Source of the DNA: Salegentibacter sediminis | Lineage (GTDB): Bacteria > Bacteroidota > Bacteroidia > Flavobacteriales > Flavobacteriaceae | Length of the DNA stretch: 64,000 nucleotides | Assembly: GCF_002078605.1 (NCBI RefSeq) | Contig: NZ_MSJR01000004.1 | Location: 124,001 to 188,000 of the forward strand | Reading direction: 5' to 3' | In this document: piece after piece, positions 44,080 to 51,638 of the stretch | Layout of the letters: the number at the start of each line of letters is the position of its first letter | Position numbering within the stretch: the stretch's first letter is position 1 | Made by a program: the position numbers and the translations under genes | The notes under the pieces: generated by a model | Told to the model about the DNA's origin: nothing | The model's input: the letters and a program-made list of their open reading frames with translations, nothing else | Database searches by the model: none

Positions 44080-44117
44080 CTTTAATAAAGCTGGATAAAT
44101 CAGTTAACATCATATTT

Positions 44118-44567
44118 ATGGATCAAAGTATACTGAAAAAACCTATCCTGGAAATGGAACGCATTCTGGAATTAATTCCGCAGAAACCGCCTTTTGTAAT
44201 GGTAGACCGGCTCCTGGAATATACCGAAAGTACGGGAAAAACCGGGTTTGTAATTCCGAAAGATAATATTCTGGTGGAGAATGCTGTTTTTTCTGAACCG
44301 GGTCTTATTGAGCATATGGCTCAAAGCATGTCGTTGTGGCGGGGGTATCAGGGTTTTTTAGCGGGACTGGAAAAACCGAAAACAGGTTTTATTGGTTCGA
44401 TCAAATCGGTCGAGATCTTTAGCTTACCAAAGGCCGGAAGCACCCTTACTACTTATGTGGAAATCCTCCAGGAATTTAAGAATGTTACTTCGGTAGGAGC
44501 AAGAACAGAAGATGAAACCGGCAAAATTCTTGCAACCTCTGAAATGAAAACCGTTACGGTAGACTAA
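44118..44567 (+). CDS. hot-dog fold, FabZ-like protein (ApeP-like)
   Basis: 149 residues of the (3R)-hydroxyacyl-ACP dehydratase superfamily. 'IPQKPPFVMVDRLLEY' opens the hot dog, and 'GLIEHMAQSMSLW' (62-74) holds the catalytic-face E65 and H66. The usual FabZ His loop (GHFPxxP) is replaced by 'ENAVFSEPG', so one of the two catalytic residues is missing. It resembles dehydratase-like subunits of aryl-polyene/flexirubin clusters. The next gene, 118 bp on, has the opposite pattern, suggesting a heterodimer. No ACP or ketosynthase gene is nearby. Confidence 0.78.
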   Translation: MDQSILKKPILEMERILELIPQKPPFVMVDRLLEYTESTGKTGFVIPKDNILVENAVFSEPGLIEHMAQSMSLWRGYQGFLAGLEKPKTGFIGSIKSVEIFSLPKAGSTLTTYVEILQEFKNVTSVGARTEDETGKILATSEMKTVTVD

Positions 44568-44685
44568 TTAGATTTTAAAGGTTTTAGTCTGGGGTCCGAA
44601 AATTTTCTAAAATTAATTTATAAGCTCCCGGCTGTTTTAATCCTATTTTTCAATATATTTTAGTGATAATATCCAAAAAGAACAG

Positions 44686-45051
44686 ATGCTTTTAAAAGAC
44701 TTTTATTCGGTGGAATCCTCAAGGCAGGAAGGTGAAAATTACATTAGCCTCATAAAAATCAATAAAGACCACGAGATTTATCAGGGTCATTTTCCCAGGC
44801 GTCCTGTTACCCCGGGAGTTATCCTGATGCATTTATTCAAAGAAGATGTTGAGCGTCGTTTGAATATTTCGCTGCAATTAAAAAAGGCCAATAATGTGAA
44901 ATTTATGGCGGTGGTAGATCCTAATATCGATAACGAATTGTTTCTGGAGTATCATTTTGAGCATAACAACCAAGAAATCAGGCTTAAGGGAATAGCTAAA
45001 ACCAGTGAGGGTATTTCCTTAAAAATCAACGCTATATACGGATTAATTTAA
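44686..45051 (+). CDS. hot-dog fold, 3-hydroxyacyl-ACP dehydratase-like (ApeI-like)
   Basis: 121 residues. It keeps the FabZ loop 'GHFPRRPVTPGVI' with catalytic His H35, but the helix that should carry Glu ('EAMAQ') reads 'MHLFKEDVE', so the acid residue is shifted or lost. Together with its upstream neighbour the two catalytic residues are both available. Probably a subunit of a dehydratase or thioesterase acting on ACP- or CoA-bound acyl chains. Followed 28 bp later by the glycosyltransferase. Confidence 0.78.
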   Translation: MLLKDFYSVESSRQEGENYISLIKINKDHEIYQGHFPRRPVTPGVILMHLFKEDVERRLNISLQLKKANNVKFMAVVDPNIDNELFLEYHFEHNNQEIRLKGIAKTSEGISLKINAIYGLI

Positions 45052-45079
45052 TTACTTTCGCCGCAAAATAAAGATAGAT

Positions 45080-46282
45080 TTGAGCAGTACACCTTTACAT
45101 CAAGCCAGATTTGAGGATCTTAATTGTTGCATCCTTATTCCCACATACAATAATGAAAAAACCCTGGCGAGTGTATTGCAGGATCTGCTGCTTTATACAT
45201 CCAATCTGGTGGTAGTTAACGATGGTTCTACAGATTCTACCTTTGAAATACTTCAGGAATTTTCTGAAATAAATATTCACCACTTTGAACAAAATAAAGG
45301 AAAGGGCGAAGCTTTAAAACAGGGCTTCAGAATCGCTGAAGAACTTGGTTATGAATATGCAGTGACTATAGATTCTGATGGGCAACACTATCCCGATGAT
45401 CTTGATATTTTTTTAGGTGAACTGGAGAATAAGAAATCCGGCACCGAAATACTATTGGTTGGAGATCGCAATATGACCCAGGAGGGGATTCCGGGGAAAA
45501 GCAGCCTGGGAAATAAATTCTCTAATTTCTGGTTTTTGGTCGTAACCGGAATCAATTTGACGGATACTCAAAGCGGTTACCGCTTATATCCCCTTAAAAC
45601 AATTAATGAGTTAAGACTTTATACCAAAAAGTTTGAATTAGAAATTGAGGTAATTGTAAAAGCAGCCTGGCGTAAGGTTAAGGTTAAGAACATTCCTATT
45701 AAAGTATTCTACGAAGAAGAAAACCGGGTAACCCATTTCAGGCCATTCTGGGATATAAGCCGTATCACACTGCTTTATATCTGGTTTGTGCTGGTTAGTT
45801 TCTTCTATATTCACCCCAGGGACACTTATAATGATTTCAGAAGAAAAGGTTTTAAACGCTTCTGGAAAGAAAATATAATTAAAAGTGAGGAGCCGGCATA
45901 TAAAAAAGCTGCAGCCATAGCATTAGGGGTATTTGTAGGAATTTCTCCTTTTTGGGGGTTTCACACTTTGTTAGTTTTCAGCCTGGCCGCAGTTTTAAAA
46001 CTAAACAAGGTGGTAGCTTTCTTATTTTCCAACATAAGTATTCCACCGCTGATACCTTTAATCGTGTATGCCAGTTACCAGGTGGGATCTTTTATTACCG
46101 GTAGAGGCTTTAGATGGGAATTACGGCCGGAAGACTTTGATTCGGCTACAGACTTGATCCAGGGATTTTGGCAGTACATTCTTGGCAGCTTTACCCTGGC
46201 AGGAGTAATCGCGCTAACCCTTTGGGCAATATTTTATTTTATGTTCTCCCTTACCAGGCAGCAACAGGTGGTTAAACCATAG
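45080..46282 (+). CDS. GT2 glycosyltransferase with C-terminal DUF2062 membrane domain
   Basis: 400 residues from a TTG start (no ATG precedes the domain). Residues 15-235 are a GT-A transferase of the DPM1/polyprenyl-phosphate type: 'ILIPTYNNEKTL', 'VVNDGSTDST' and the metal motif 'TIDSDGQHYPDD'. Residues 235-400 contain a helix then DUF2062 ('ALGVFVGISPFWGFHTLL') with three to four helices. The same fusion occurs in flexirubin/aryl-polyene-type lipid clusters of Bacteroidota. Likely transfers a sugar or headgroup to a lipid product made with the hot-dog pair. Confidence 0.87.
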   Translation: MSSTPLHQARFEDLNCCILIPTYNNEKTLASVLQDLLLYTSNLVVVNDGSTDSTFEILQEFSEINIHHFEQNKGKGEALKQGFRIAEELGYEYAVTIDSDGQHYPDDLDIFLGELENKKSGTEILLVGDRNMTQEGIPGKSSLGNKFSNFWFLVVTGINLTDTQSGYRLYPLKTINELRLYTKKFELEIEVIVKAAWRKVKVKNIPIKVFYEEENRVTHFRPFWDISRITLLYIWFVLVSFFYIHPRDTYNDFRRKGFKRFWKENIIKSEEPAYKKAAAIALGVFVGISPFWGFHTLLVFSLAAVLKLNKVVAFLFSNISIPPLIPLIVYASYQVGSFITGRGFRWELRPEDFDSATDLIQGFWQYILGSFTLAGVIALTLWAIFYFMFSLTRQQQVVKP

Positions 46283-46310
46283 CCTACCGGGTTCGGTTTA
46301 ATTTTAAGCC

Positions 46311-47486
46311 TTAAAGCTTTCGGCAATCGAGAACTATTTTTTTATTCTCCTGGTTTGTAGTAAAGAAAAGGTAGCGTTCCCCGCCCTCTTTAATTTTTAG
46401 GAGTTTGCGTAAACCTGCAACACTATCAGGGAAATTACGGGTGGTAATATTCGCCTTTTCATCCTTAAATTCTTTCTTTAATATAGAAGGTTTAAAGTCC
46501 TTTACATCAATAATTTTAAATTTTCTACCAGGAAATTCTATTATTTTTTCTGAAGTAAATAAATGGGAGTTTTTTTGCAGTTTAAAGGCGCCGGTTTTTT
46601 CGGCTAAAAGTCCAAAAAGACCACTTTTCATAATGGCGGCATTTGGCTCATAGAGATAGTTCCTGGGTAGACTGAAACTTATTTCAGGTTTGTCTATGAT
46701 GTCTCCTGAAAATTCTTCCTGGCGGTTCTTAGTAAAATTGATGGTTTTTATCTCAGGAGAACCTGAAAAACCTTTATCCATAAACCATAGAAGCTCCTTT
46801 ACTTCATTATTTACCGCCACAATATGGATCTTAGATACGTGTATTAATTCGGTTAAGCCAGCTTTAATATCCAATAGCGGAGAGGTTTTAATAACTATTC
46901 TATTGGCTTTATTGAAAAAAAGATCCAGGTTAGCCGGGATATTAGGAAGACATTCTGCGAGTTTAAAAACCTTTCCGCCCTGATCATTCCGGCGGGCAGG
47001 ATCGGCATAGATTACATCAAAACTTTTATCGCAGTTTTCGAGCGTTTTTAAACCATCGCCTGCAACAATATGTATATTATTCCTTCCCAGCAGCCGGAAA
47101 TTATGTTTGGCGATTTTGGCGAGCTCTTCGTTTAATTCGCAATAGATTAGTTCCTTAAAGTTTTCAGCAAAAAAATAATCATCGATACCAAAACCACCGG
47201 TAAGGTCGATGATTCGTTTTCCTTTTATGAGGGAAGCCTTATATTTTGCGGTTATTTCTGAAGAGGTTTGCTCCAGGTTTAATTTAGGCGGATAATAAAT
47301 ATTTTGGGTGTCAAACCAGGTTGGTAGCTTTCTGCTGGCCGTTTTTAAACCTGAAATTTGCGTGGCTATTTCGACAGAAGAAACCTCTGGAAAAGGGCTT
47401 CCTTTCAGGACAAGGCCCGAAATTTCGGTTTTCAGATTTTTCCTGATAAACTTTTGAATTTCGGGTTTTAATAGCGCTTTATTCAA
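46311..47486 (-). CDS. SAM-dependent methyltransferase with THUMP-like domain
   Basis: 391 residues from a TTG start. A helical N-terminal region (1-80), class I methyltransferase core (about 90-240) with 'DLTGGFGIDDYFFA' (motif I), 'AGDGL' and the catalytic 'YADPARRND' motif, then a PG_1098-type ferredoxin-like and THUMP-like C-terminal part (about 250-391). Likely a nucleic-acid methyltransferase; the DPAR motif resembles the DPP(Y/F) of N6-adenine or guanine enzymes. 10 bp downstream of the AI-2E gene, same operon. Confidence 0.85.
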   Translation of the reverse strand: MNKALLKPEIQKFIRKNLKTEISGLVLKGSPFPEVSSVEIATQISGLKTASRKLPTWFDTQNIYYPPKLNLEQTSSEITAKYKASLIKGKRIIDLTGGFGIDDYFFAENFKELIYCELNEELAKIAKHNFRLLGRNNIHIVAGDGLKTLENCDKSFDVIYADPARRNDQGGKVFKLAECLPNIPANLDLFFNKANRIVIKTSPLLDIKAGLTELIHVSKIHIVAVNNEVKELLWFMDKGFSGSPEIKTINFTKNRQEEFSGDIIDKPEISFSLPRNYLYEPNAAIMKSGLFGLLAEKTGAFKLQKNSHLFTSEKIIEFPGRKFKIIDVKDFKPSILKKEFKDEKANITTRNFPDSVAGLRKLLKIKEGGERYLFFTTNQENKKIVLDCRKL

Positions 47487-47496
47487 AGCAGAAGAT

Positions 47497-48585
47497 TTAA
47501 AGATCGCGGGTAAGCCTTTTCACAATTTTATATTCGCTAAGAGATTCTTTAGCGATAACCTTCAGGGCGGTATAAAAAGGCACAGCCACTACCATTCCTG
47601 CGATTCCGAAAAGCAAACCGGCAATTAGGATAATTAGGAAGATCTCCAGGGGATGCGAACGTACACTCGCGCCAAAGATCATAGGTTGGGAGATAAAATT
47701 ATCTATCACCTGGCAAATTCCATAACCCAGCATCACGTAACCCAGTCTTGGCAAAATTACCGTAGAGAAATCGGCCCCCAGAAAACTGGAGATCACAAAC
47801 AAGCCCATTAAAATACCGGCGAAAATCGGCCCCAGGTAAGGAATAAGATTTAAAAATGCACAAATAAAGGCAATGGCCACAGGATTATTAATTTCAAAAA
47901 CGCTTAGCAATATGGTATATAACAGAAATAACACCGTAATCTGCAAAAAGAGGCCTACGAAGTATCGCGAAAGCAGGATTTTAATTTTATTAAATACTCT
48001 CTGGAATTTCTTTTCCTCGCCGCGATTGGCGAAAACCAGGATAGAATTCAACATTAATTTACTATCCTTTAGTAAGAAGAAAGAAATGAAGATCACAGAG
48101 AAAATGGCTATCAGGGCTGCACCTAATATTCCAAAGACATTGTTCAAAAATTTTGGAATCCCTCCAATATCAAAATCCCTGAAGAATTCACTTTGACGTA
48201 AACCTTCGATGATATTGATTTCATCTACCCCCAGGTAATCATTGATTTCCTGATTGAGCTCATTAAGATCACTTCGGAAGGCTTCAATATCGATTTGGCC
48301 CAGATGCTGACTCTGTTCAATAACAATGGGCACGAATACAAAAACTATCCCTACGAGCATAGAAAGCACAAGGAGGAGCACCATAATAACCGCCAATTTA
48401 TTAGGTATTAAAAGCCGGTGCTTTAAAAACAGCACCACAGGACGCCCAATTAAGGAAATTACTCCCGCAACTGCTATATAAATAAGTACAGATTGGATCT
48501 CGTATAACAGATAAAGTAGTAGGATAATACCTACCATAATACCGGCTGCACGTAATATTCCTAAAGTAATTGCTTTTGAATTCAC
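47497..48585 (-). CDS. AI-2E family transporter (PerM/UPF0118)
   Basis: 362 residues with a GTG start at 48585. About eight helices in the UPF0118 arrangement: two N-terminal pairs, a soluble segment (about 90-145), then 'FLKDSKLML', the 'LIPYLGPIFAGILMG' loop and a C-terminal 'FGASVRSHPLEIFLIILIAG' motif. Members are Na+/H+-type antiporters or export small molecules; AI-2 transport is shown only for TqsA, so no substrate is claimed. Minus-strand run of genes with 11-12-bp gaps. Confidence 0.92.
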   Translation of the reverse strand: MNSKAITLGILRAAGIMVGIILLLYLLYEIQSVLIYIAVAGVISLIGRPVVLFLKHRLLIPNKLAVIMVLLLVLSMLVGIVFVFVPIVIEQSQHLGQIDIEAFRSDLNELNQEINDYLGVDEINIIEGLRQSEFFRDFDIGGIPKFLNNVFGILGAALIAIFSVIFISFFLLKDSKLMLNSILVFANRGEEKKFQRVFNKIKILLSRYFVGLFLQITVLFLLYTILLSVFEINNPVAIAFICAFLNLIPYLGPIFAGILMGLFVISSFLGADFSTVILPRLGYVMLGYGICQVIDNFISQPMIFGASVRSHPLEIFLIILIAGLLFGIAGMVVAVPFYTALKVIAKESLSEYKIVKRLTRDL

Positions 48586-48597
48586 AGGGTAAATATA

Positions 48598-49116
48598 TTA
48601 TTTCTTGTTGAAAGCAAGGATTGTTTTTGTTATTTCATAAAGCGCAATTCCGGCTGCCTGCGCTACATTCATACTACTATTTTCTCCATACATATTGATA
48701 TGCAGTCTTTTATCTGTAATTTTCAGTACATCTTCTGCAATTCCTGAAATTTCATTTCCAAGAATAATACAAAGAGGATTTTCGGGCCGGTATTCAAAAT
48801 CCTCAACTGGAAGGCTGTCTGAAGTTATTTCTAAGGCATAAAGCAAATATCCTTGGGATTTCAAATTTTCAGCAGCCTTTAGATTGTTTTCTTTTATTTC
48901 ACAAAGCACTCTTTGGTGAGTGCTTCTAGCTGTTTTCTTCAAGCGGTTACTTTTGAGATTTGGTGGAGTACCGGTAAATATTATTTTCTCAACATTAAAA
49001 GCATCTGCCAGTCTGAAGATACTGCCAATATTAGCCTCACCGGTAATATTGTCCAATAAGAGCACTATAGGGAACTTCTTTTTCTTGAATTTAGTTTGTT
49101 CGTGGTGAAGTTGCAT
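48598..49116 (-). CDS. TrmH/SpoU-family RNA 2'-O-methyltransferase
   Basis: 172 residues from the ATG at 49116, whose A is shared with the upstream stop (TGATG). SPOUT fold with knot motifs: 'DNITGEANIGSIFRLADAF' (motif 1, catalytic Arg and Asn), 'LCIILGNEISGI' (motif 2) and 'NSSMNVAQAAGIALYE' (motif 3). Short form without an N-terminal RNA-binding extension, like TrmH relatives that modify tRNA position 18 or rRNA. Target cannot be fixed. Confidence 0.92.
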   Translation of the reverse strand: MQLHHEQTKFKKKKFPIVLLLDNITGEANIGSIFRLADAFNVEKIIFTGTPPNLKSNRLKKTARSTHQRVLCEIKENNLKAAENLKSQGYLLYALEITSDSLPVEDFEYRPENPLCIILGNEISGIAEDVLKITDKRLHINMYGENSSMNVAQAAGIALYEITKTILAFNKK

Positions 49117-49760
49117 CAATTTTCAAAAGCATATTTAAGAATGTTAGCCCCCATTTTTAAAGCTTCAAGTCGAACTTCTTCAGGGTCGTTATGAACCTCA
49201 GGGCTTTCCCATCCATCGCCGAGATCGCTTTCTACCGTAAACAGTAGTACCAGACGTTTTTCTTCAAAAATTCCAAAGGCCTGTGGTGGTTTATTGTCGT
49301 GTTCATGGATTTTTGGCAAACCCTTAGGAAAATTAAAAGCCTGTTTAAAAATAGGATGTGCAGGACTTAATTCCTGTAATTCCCTGTCTGGAAATACCTT
49401 TTTTAAAGCCTCCAGTAGATAAGGTTCCATTCCGTAATTATCATCAATATGTAAAAAGCCCCCGCTTAAAAGGTAATTCCGTAAGTTTTCGGAAGCTGCA
49501 TCGCTAAAATATACATTTCCATGACCTGTCATGTGAATAAAGGGATATTGAAAAATATCTGTACTTCCCGGGCTTACGGTTTCCGGTTTGGAGTCTATGG
49601 AAGTTTTAGCCTTTTCATTGCTGAATTTTATAAGATTAGGCAGGGCAGTAGGGTTAGCATACCAGTCGCCCCCGCCATCATATTTAAGCAGCGCGATCTT
49701 TTGTGAAGAAGCCCCGGAAATTCCCAGGACAATAAGCATAACAGCCAACCAAATCTTCAT
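49116..49760 (-). CDS. exported DUF4159 protein
   Basis: 214 residues from the ATG at 49760 (a TTG further up adds a poor leader). Signal peptide MKIWLAVMLIVLGISGASSQ. The mature part follows DUF4159: 'YDGGGDWYANP', 'FIHMTGHGNVYFSD', 'LLSGGFLHIDDNYG' and 'LGDGWESPEVHNDP'. The fold is related to ThuA-like/class I glutamine-amidotransferase-like hydrolases. Enzymatic function is unknown. It overlaps the TrmH gene by 1 nt. Confidence 0.88.
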   Translation of the reverse strand: MKIWLAVMLIVLGISGASSQKIALLKYDGGGDWYANPTALPNLIKFSNEKAKTSIDSKPETVSPGSTDIFQYPFIHMTGHGNVYFSDAASENLRNYLLSGGFLHIDDNYGMEPYLLEALKKVFPDRELQELSPAHPIFKQAFNFPKGLPKIHEHDNKPPQAFGIFEEKRLVLLFTVESDLGDGWESPEVHNDPEEVRLEALKMGANILKYAFEN

Positions 49761-49811
49761 AGCATTATGGATTTTGGTAAAAATAGAAAATAAATACAAG
49801 TTTTTATCCTA

Positions 49812-50519
49812 TTACAGGTTAGCAAGGGCAACCGTATGGCAAGCTACAATGGCGGCGGTTTCTGTTCTTAAGCGGCTATTGCCAAGACTCACCGGCTGCC
49901 AGCCATTTTTGAGGGCAAGTTTGATCTCATCGGGAGAGAAATCCCCCTCCGGACCAATTAATATGGTTACTTCAGAAGAAGCCAAAATTTTATCTTTTAG
50001 CTGAAAGCGTTCCATTCCCTCTTCGCAATGGGCAATAAACTTTTGCCCTGGAATTTCCCTTTTTAGAAAATCTTCCAGGTTTTCGGCTTCGTTTAACTGC
50101 GGAAGCCTTACATGCAGCGATTGTTTCATAGCGCTTTGTAAAACTCTTTCAAAGCGATTAAGCTTCACATGTTTTCTTTCGCTGTGGTCGCAAATAACAG
50201 GAGTAATCCTGTGCAAACCAATTTCTGTAGCTTTTTCCAAAAACCATTCGTAGCGATCATTCATTTTGGTGGGCGCCACGACCATATGAAGATGCCAGGA
50301 ATCTGGTTCTTCTTTTTCAGAAGCGATTATTTCTGCTTTACATCGGTTAGGGTTAGCATCGGTTATCTTTACAGAAAAAAGGAAGCCCCTTCCGTTTGTG
50401 ACTTCCAGAACATCCCCGGTGTTCTTTCGTAAAACCTTGATGATATGTTTACTTTCATCCCGGGGGAATTCAATGTTTTTTTGATTTTCGTCGATTTCAG
50501 GATTATAAAAAAGTTGCAT
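49812..50519 (-). CDS. rsmE: 16S rRNA m3U1498 methyltransferase RsmE
   Basis: 235 residues: N-terminal PUA-like RNA-binding domain ('SKHIIKVLRKNTGD'), then a SPOUT domain with 'TEIGLHRITPVIC', 'ILIGPEGDFSPDEI' and 'SLGNSRLRTETAAI', the characteristic RsmE signatures. Methylates N3 of uridine 1498 in the decoding centre. Starts 3 bp after tsaD, in the same operon of translation-quality genes. Confidence 0.96.
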   Translation of the reverse strand: MQLFYNPEIDENQKNIEFPRDESKHIIKVLRKNTGDVLEVTNGRGFLFSVKITDANPNRCKAEIIASEKEEPDSWHLHMVVAPTKMNDRYEWFLEKATEIGLHRITPVICDHSERKHVKLNRFERVLQSAMKQSLHVRLPQLNEAENLEDFLKREIPGQKFIAHCEEGMERFQLKDKILASSEVTILIGPEGDFSPDEIKLALKNGWQPVSLGNSRLRTETAAIVACHTVALANL

Positions 50520-50522
50520 AAA

Positions 50523-51545
50523 CTAAAATTTATACCTGGCCTGGGCGGTGATGGAAAAATCGGCGAAATCTTTTTCAAGATATTTATAATGCCCGGCAAT
50601 GGCGATCATGGCGGCATTATCTGTAGTATATTCAAATTTAGGAATATGGCATTTCCATCCGTATTTCTTTTCGGCTTCAAATAATGCATTTCTTATTCCA
50701 CTATTTGCTGAAACCCCTCCGGCAATGGCAATACGGTTTATTCCGGTTTGTTTCACCGCTTTTTTCAGTTTATCCATTAAAATTCCAACTATGGAATATT
50801 GAATAGAAGCGCAAATATCCTCGAGGTTTTCCTTTATAAAATCAGGGGTGTTTTTGGTTTCCCGCTGAATGAAATAGAGCACCGCAGTTTTAAATCCGCT
50901 AAAGCTGAAATTGAGTTCCGCCACTTTAGGTCTGGGAAATTTGAAAGCTTTTGGATTTCCCGGCTGGGCATATTTATCGATAAGAGGCCCGCCAGGATAG
51001 GGTAAACCCAGGATTTTTGCACTCTTATCAAAGGCTTCCCCCACAGCATCGTCTGTGGTTTCACCAATAACTTCCATTTGGAAATAGTCGGAAACTTTAA
51101 CGATTTGGGTATGCCCTCCGCTTATGGTTAAGGCAAGGAAGGGAAACTCCGGTTTTTCAAAAGCATCTTCCTCAATAAAATGGGCAAGGATGTGAGCCTG
51201 CATATGATTTACCTCAATTATAGGGATGTCCAGCCCCATAGCTAATGATTTTGCAAAAGAAGTTCCTACAAGCAAAGATCCCATAAGTCCGGGGCCGCGT
51301 GTAAAAGCGATTGCATTTATATCTTTTTTAACGATATTTGCCTGAGTGATGGCCTGGTGGATTACCGGAACAATATTTTGCTGATGTGCCCTGGAAGCGA
51401 GTTCAGGAACAACACCGCCATATTGCTTGTGGACCTCTTGTGTGGCCACAACATTAGATAAAATTTTACCGTTATGAAGTATGGCCGCAGCCGTGTCGTC
51501 GCAGGAAGATTCGATCCCTAAAATGTAAATATTTTGTGAAGCCAT
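50523..51545 (-). CDS. tsaD: tRNA threonylcarbamoyltransferase TsaD
   Basis: Catalyses threonylcarbamoyl transfer to A37 of ANN-decoding tRNAs with TsaB and TsaE. 340 residues of the ASKHA fold. Iron ligands H114 and H118 ('NHMQAHI'), 'GIESSCDDT', 'GGVVPELASRAH', 'TISGGHTQI', 'GVSANSGIR' and C-terminal Asp in 'TDNAAMI'. First gene of the minus-strand operon; its promoter is at 51584-51611. Confidence 0.98.
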   Translation of the reverse strand: MASQNIYILGIESSCDDTAAAILHNGKILSNVVATQEVHKQYGGVVPELASRAHQQNIVPVIHQAITQANIVKKDINAIAFTRGPGLMGSLLVGTSFAKSLAMGLDIPIIEVNHMQAHILAHFIEEDAFEKPEFPFLALTISGGHTQIVKVSDYFQMEVIGETTDDAVGEAFDKSAKILGLPYPGGPLIDKYAQPGNPKAFKFPRPKVAELNFSFSGFKTAVLYFIQRETKNTPDFIKENLEDICASIQYSIVGILMDKLKKAVKQTGINRIAIAGGVSANSGIRNALFEAEKKYGWKCHIPKFEYTTDNAAMIAIAGHYKYLEKDFADFSITAQARYKF

Positions 51546-51583
51546 TAAGAAATACGGGGCATAGAAATTGTTAATATTGTGTA

Positions 51584-51611
51584 CAAAGTTAAAACATAAA
51601 AGCGTATCAAA
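51584..51611 (-). promoter_or_regulatory. promoter of the tsaD operon
   Basis: TTTG (51608-51611), 16 nt, TAACTTTG (51584-51591) on the minus strand, a full consensus match, about 32 nt before the tsaD ATG. It overlaps the likely 5' end of tamB. Confidence 0.6.
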
Positions 51612-51638
51612 AAATTCTGGAAAATATTAACTAGAACC

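Larger units (their letters stand above)
43775..44117. other. 343-bp divergent spacer
   Basis: No gene. It holds the tRNA-Ser promoter (43809-43840, minus) and the promoter of the hot-dog operon (44052-44079, plus). The middle is AT-rich with an A9 run near 43911-43919. Confidence 0.5.

Noticed and set aside
44118-46282. Complete flexirubin/aryl-polyene biosynthesis cluster
   Set aside because: Only two hot-dog proteins and a glycosyltransferase are present; ketosynthases, ACPs, ketoreductase and ammonia lyase are missing.
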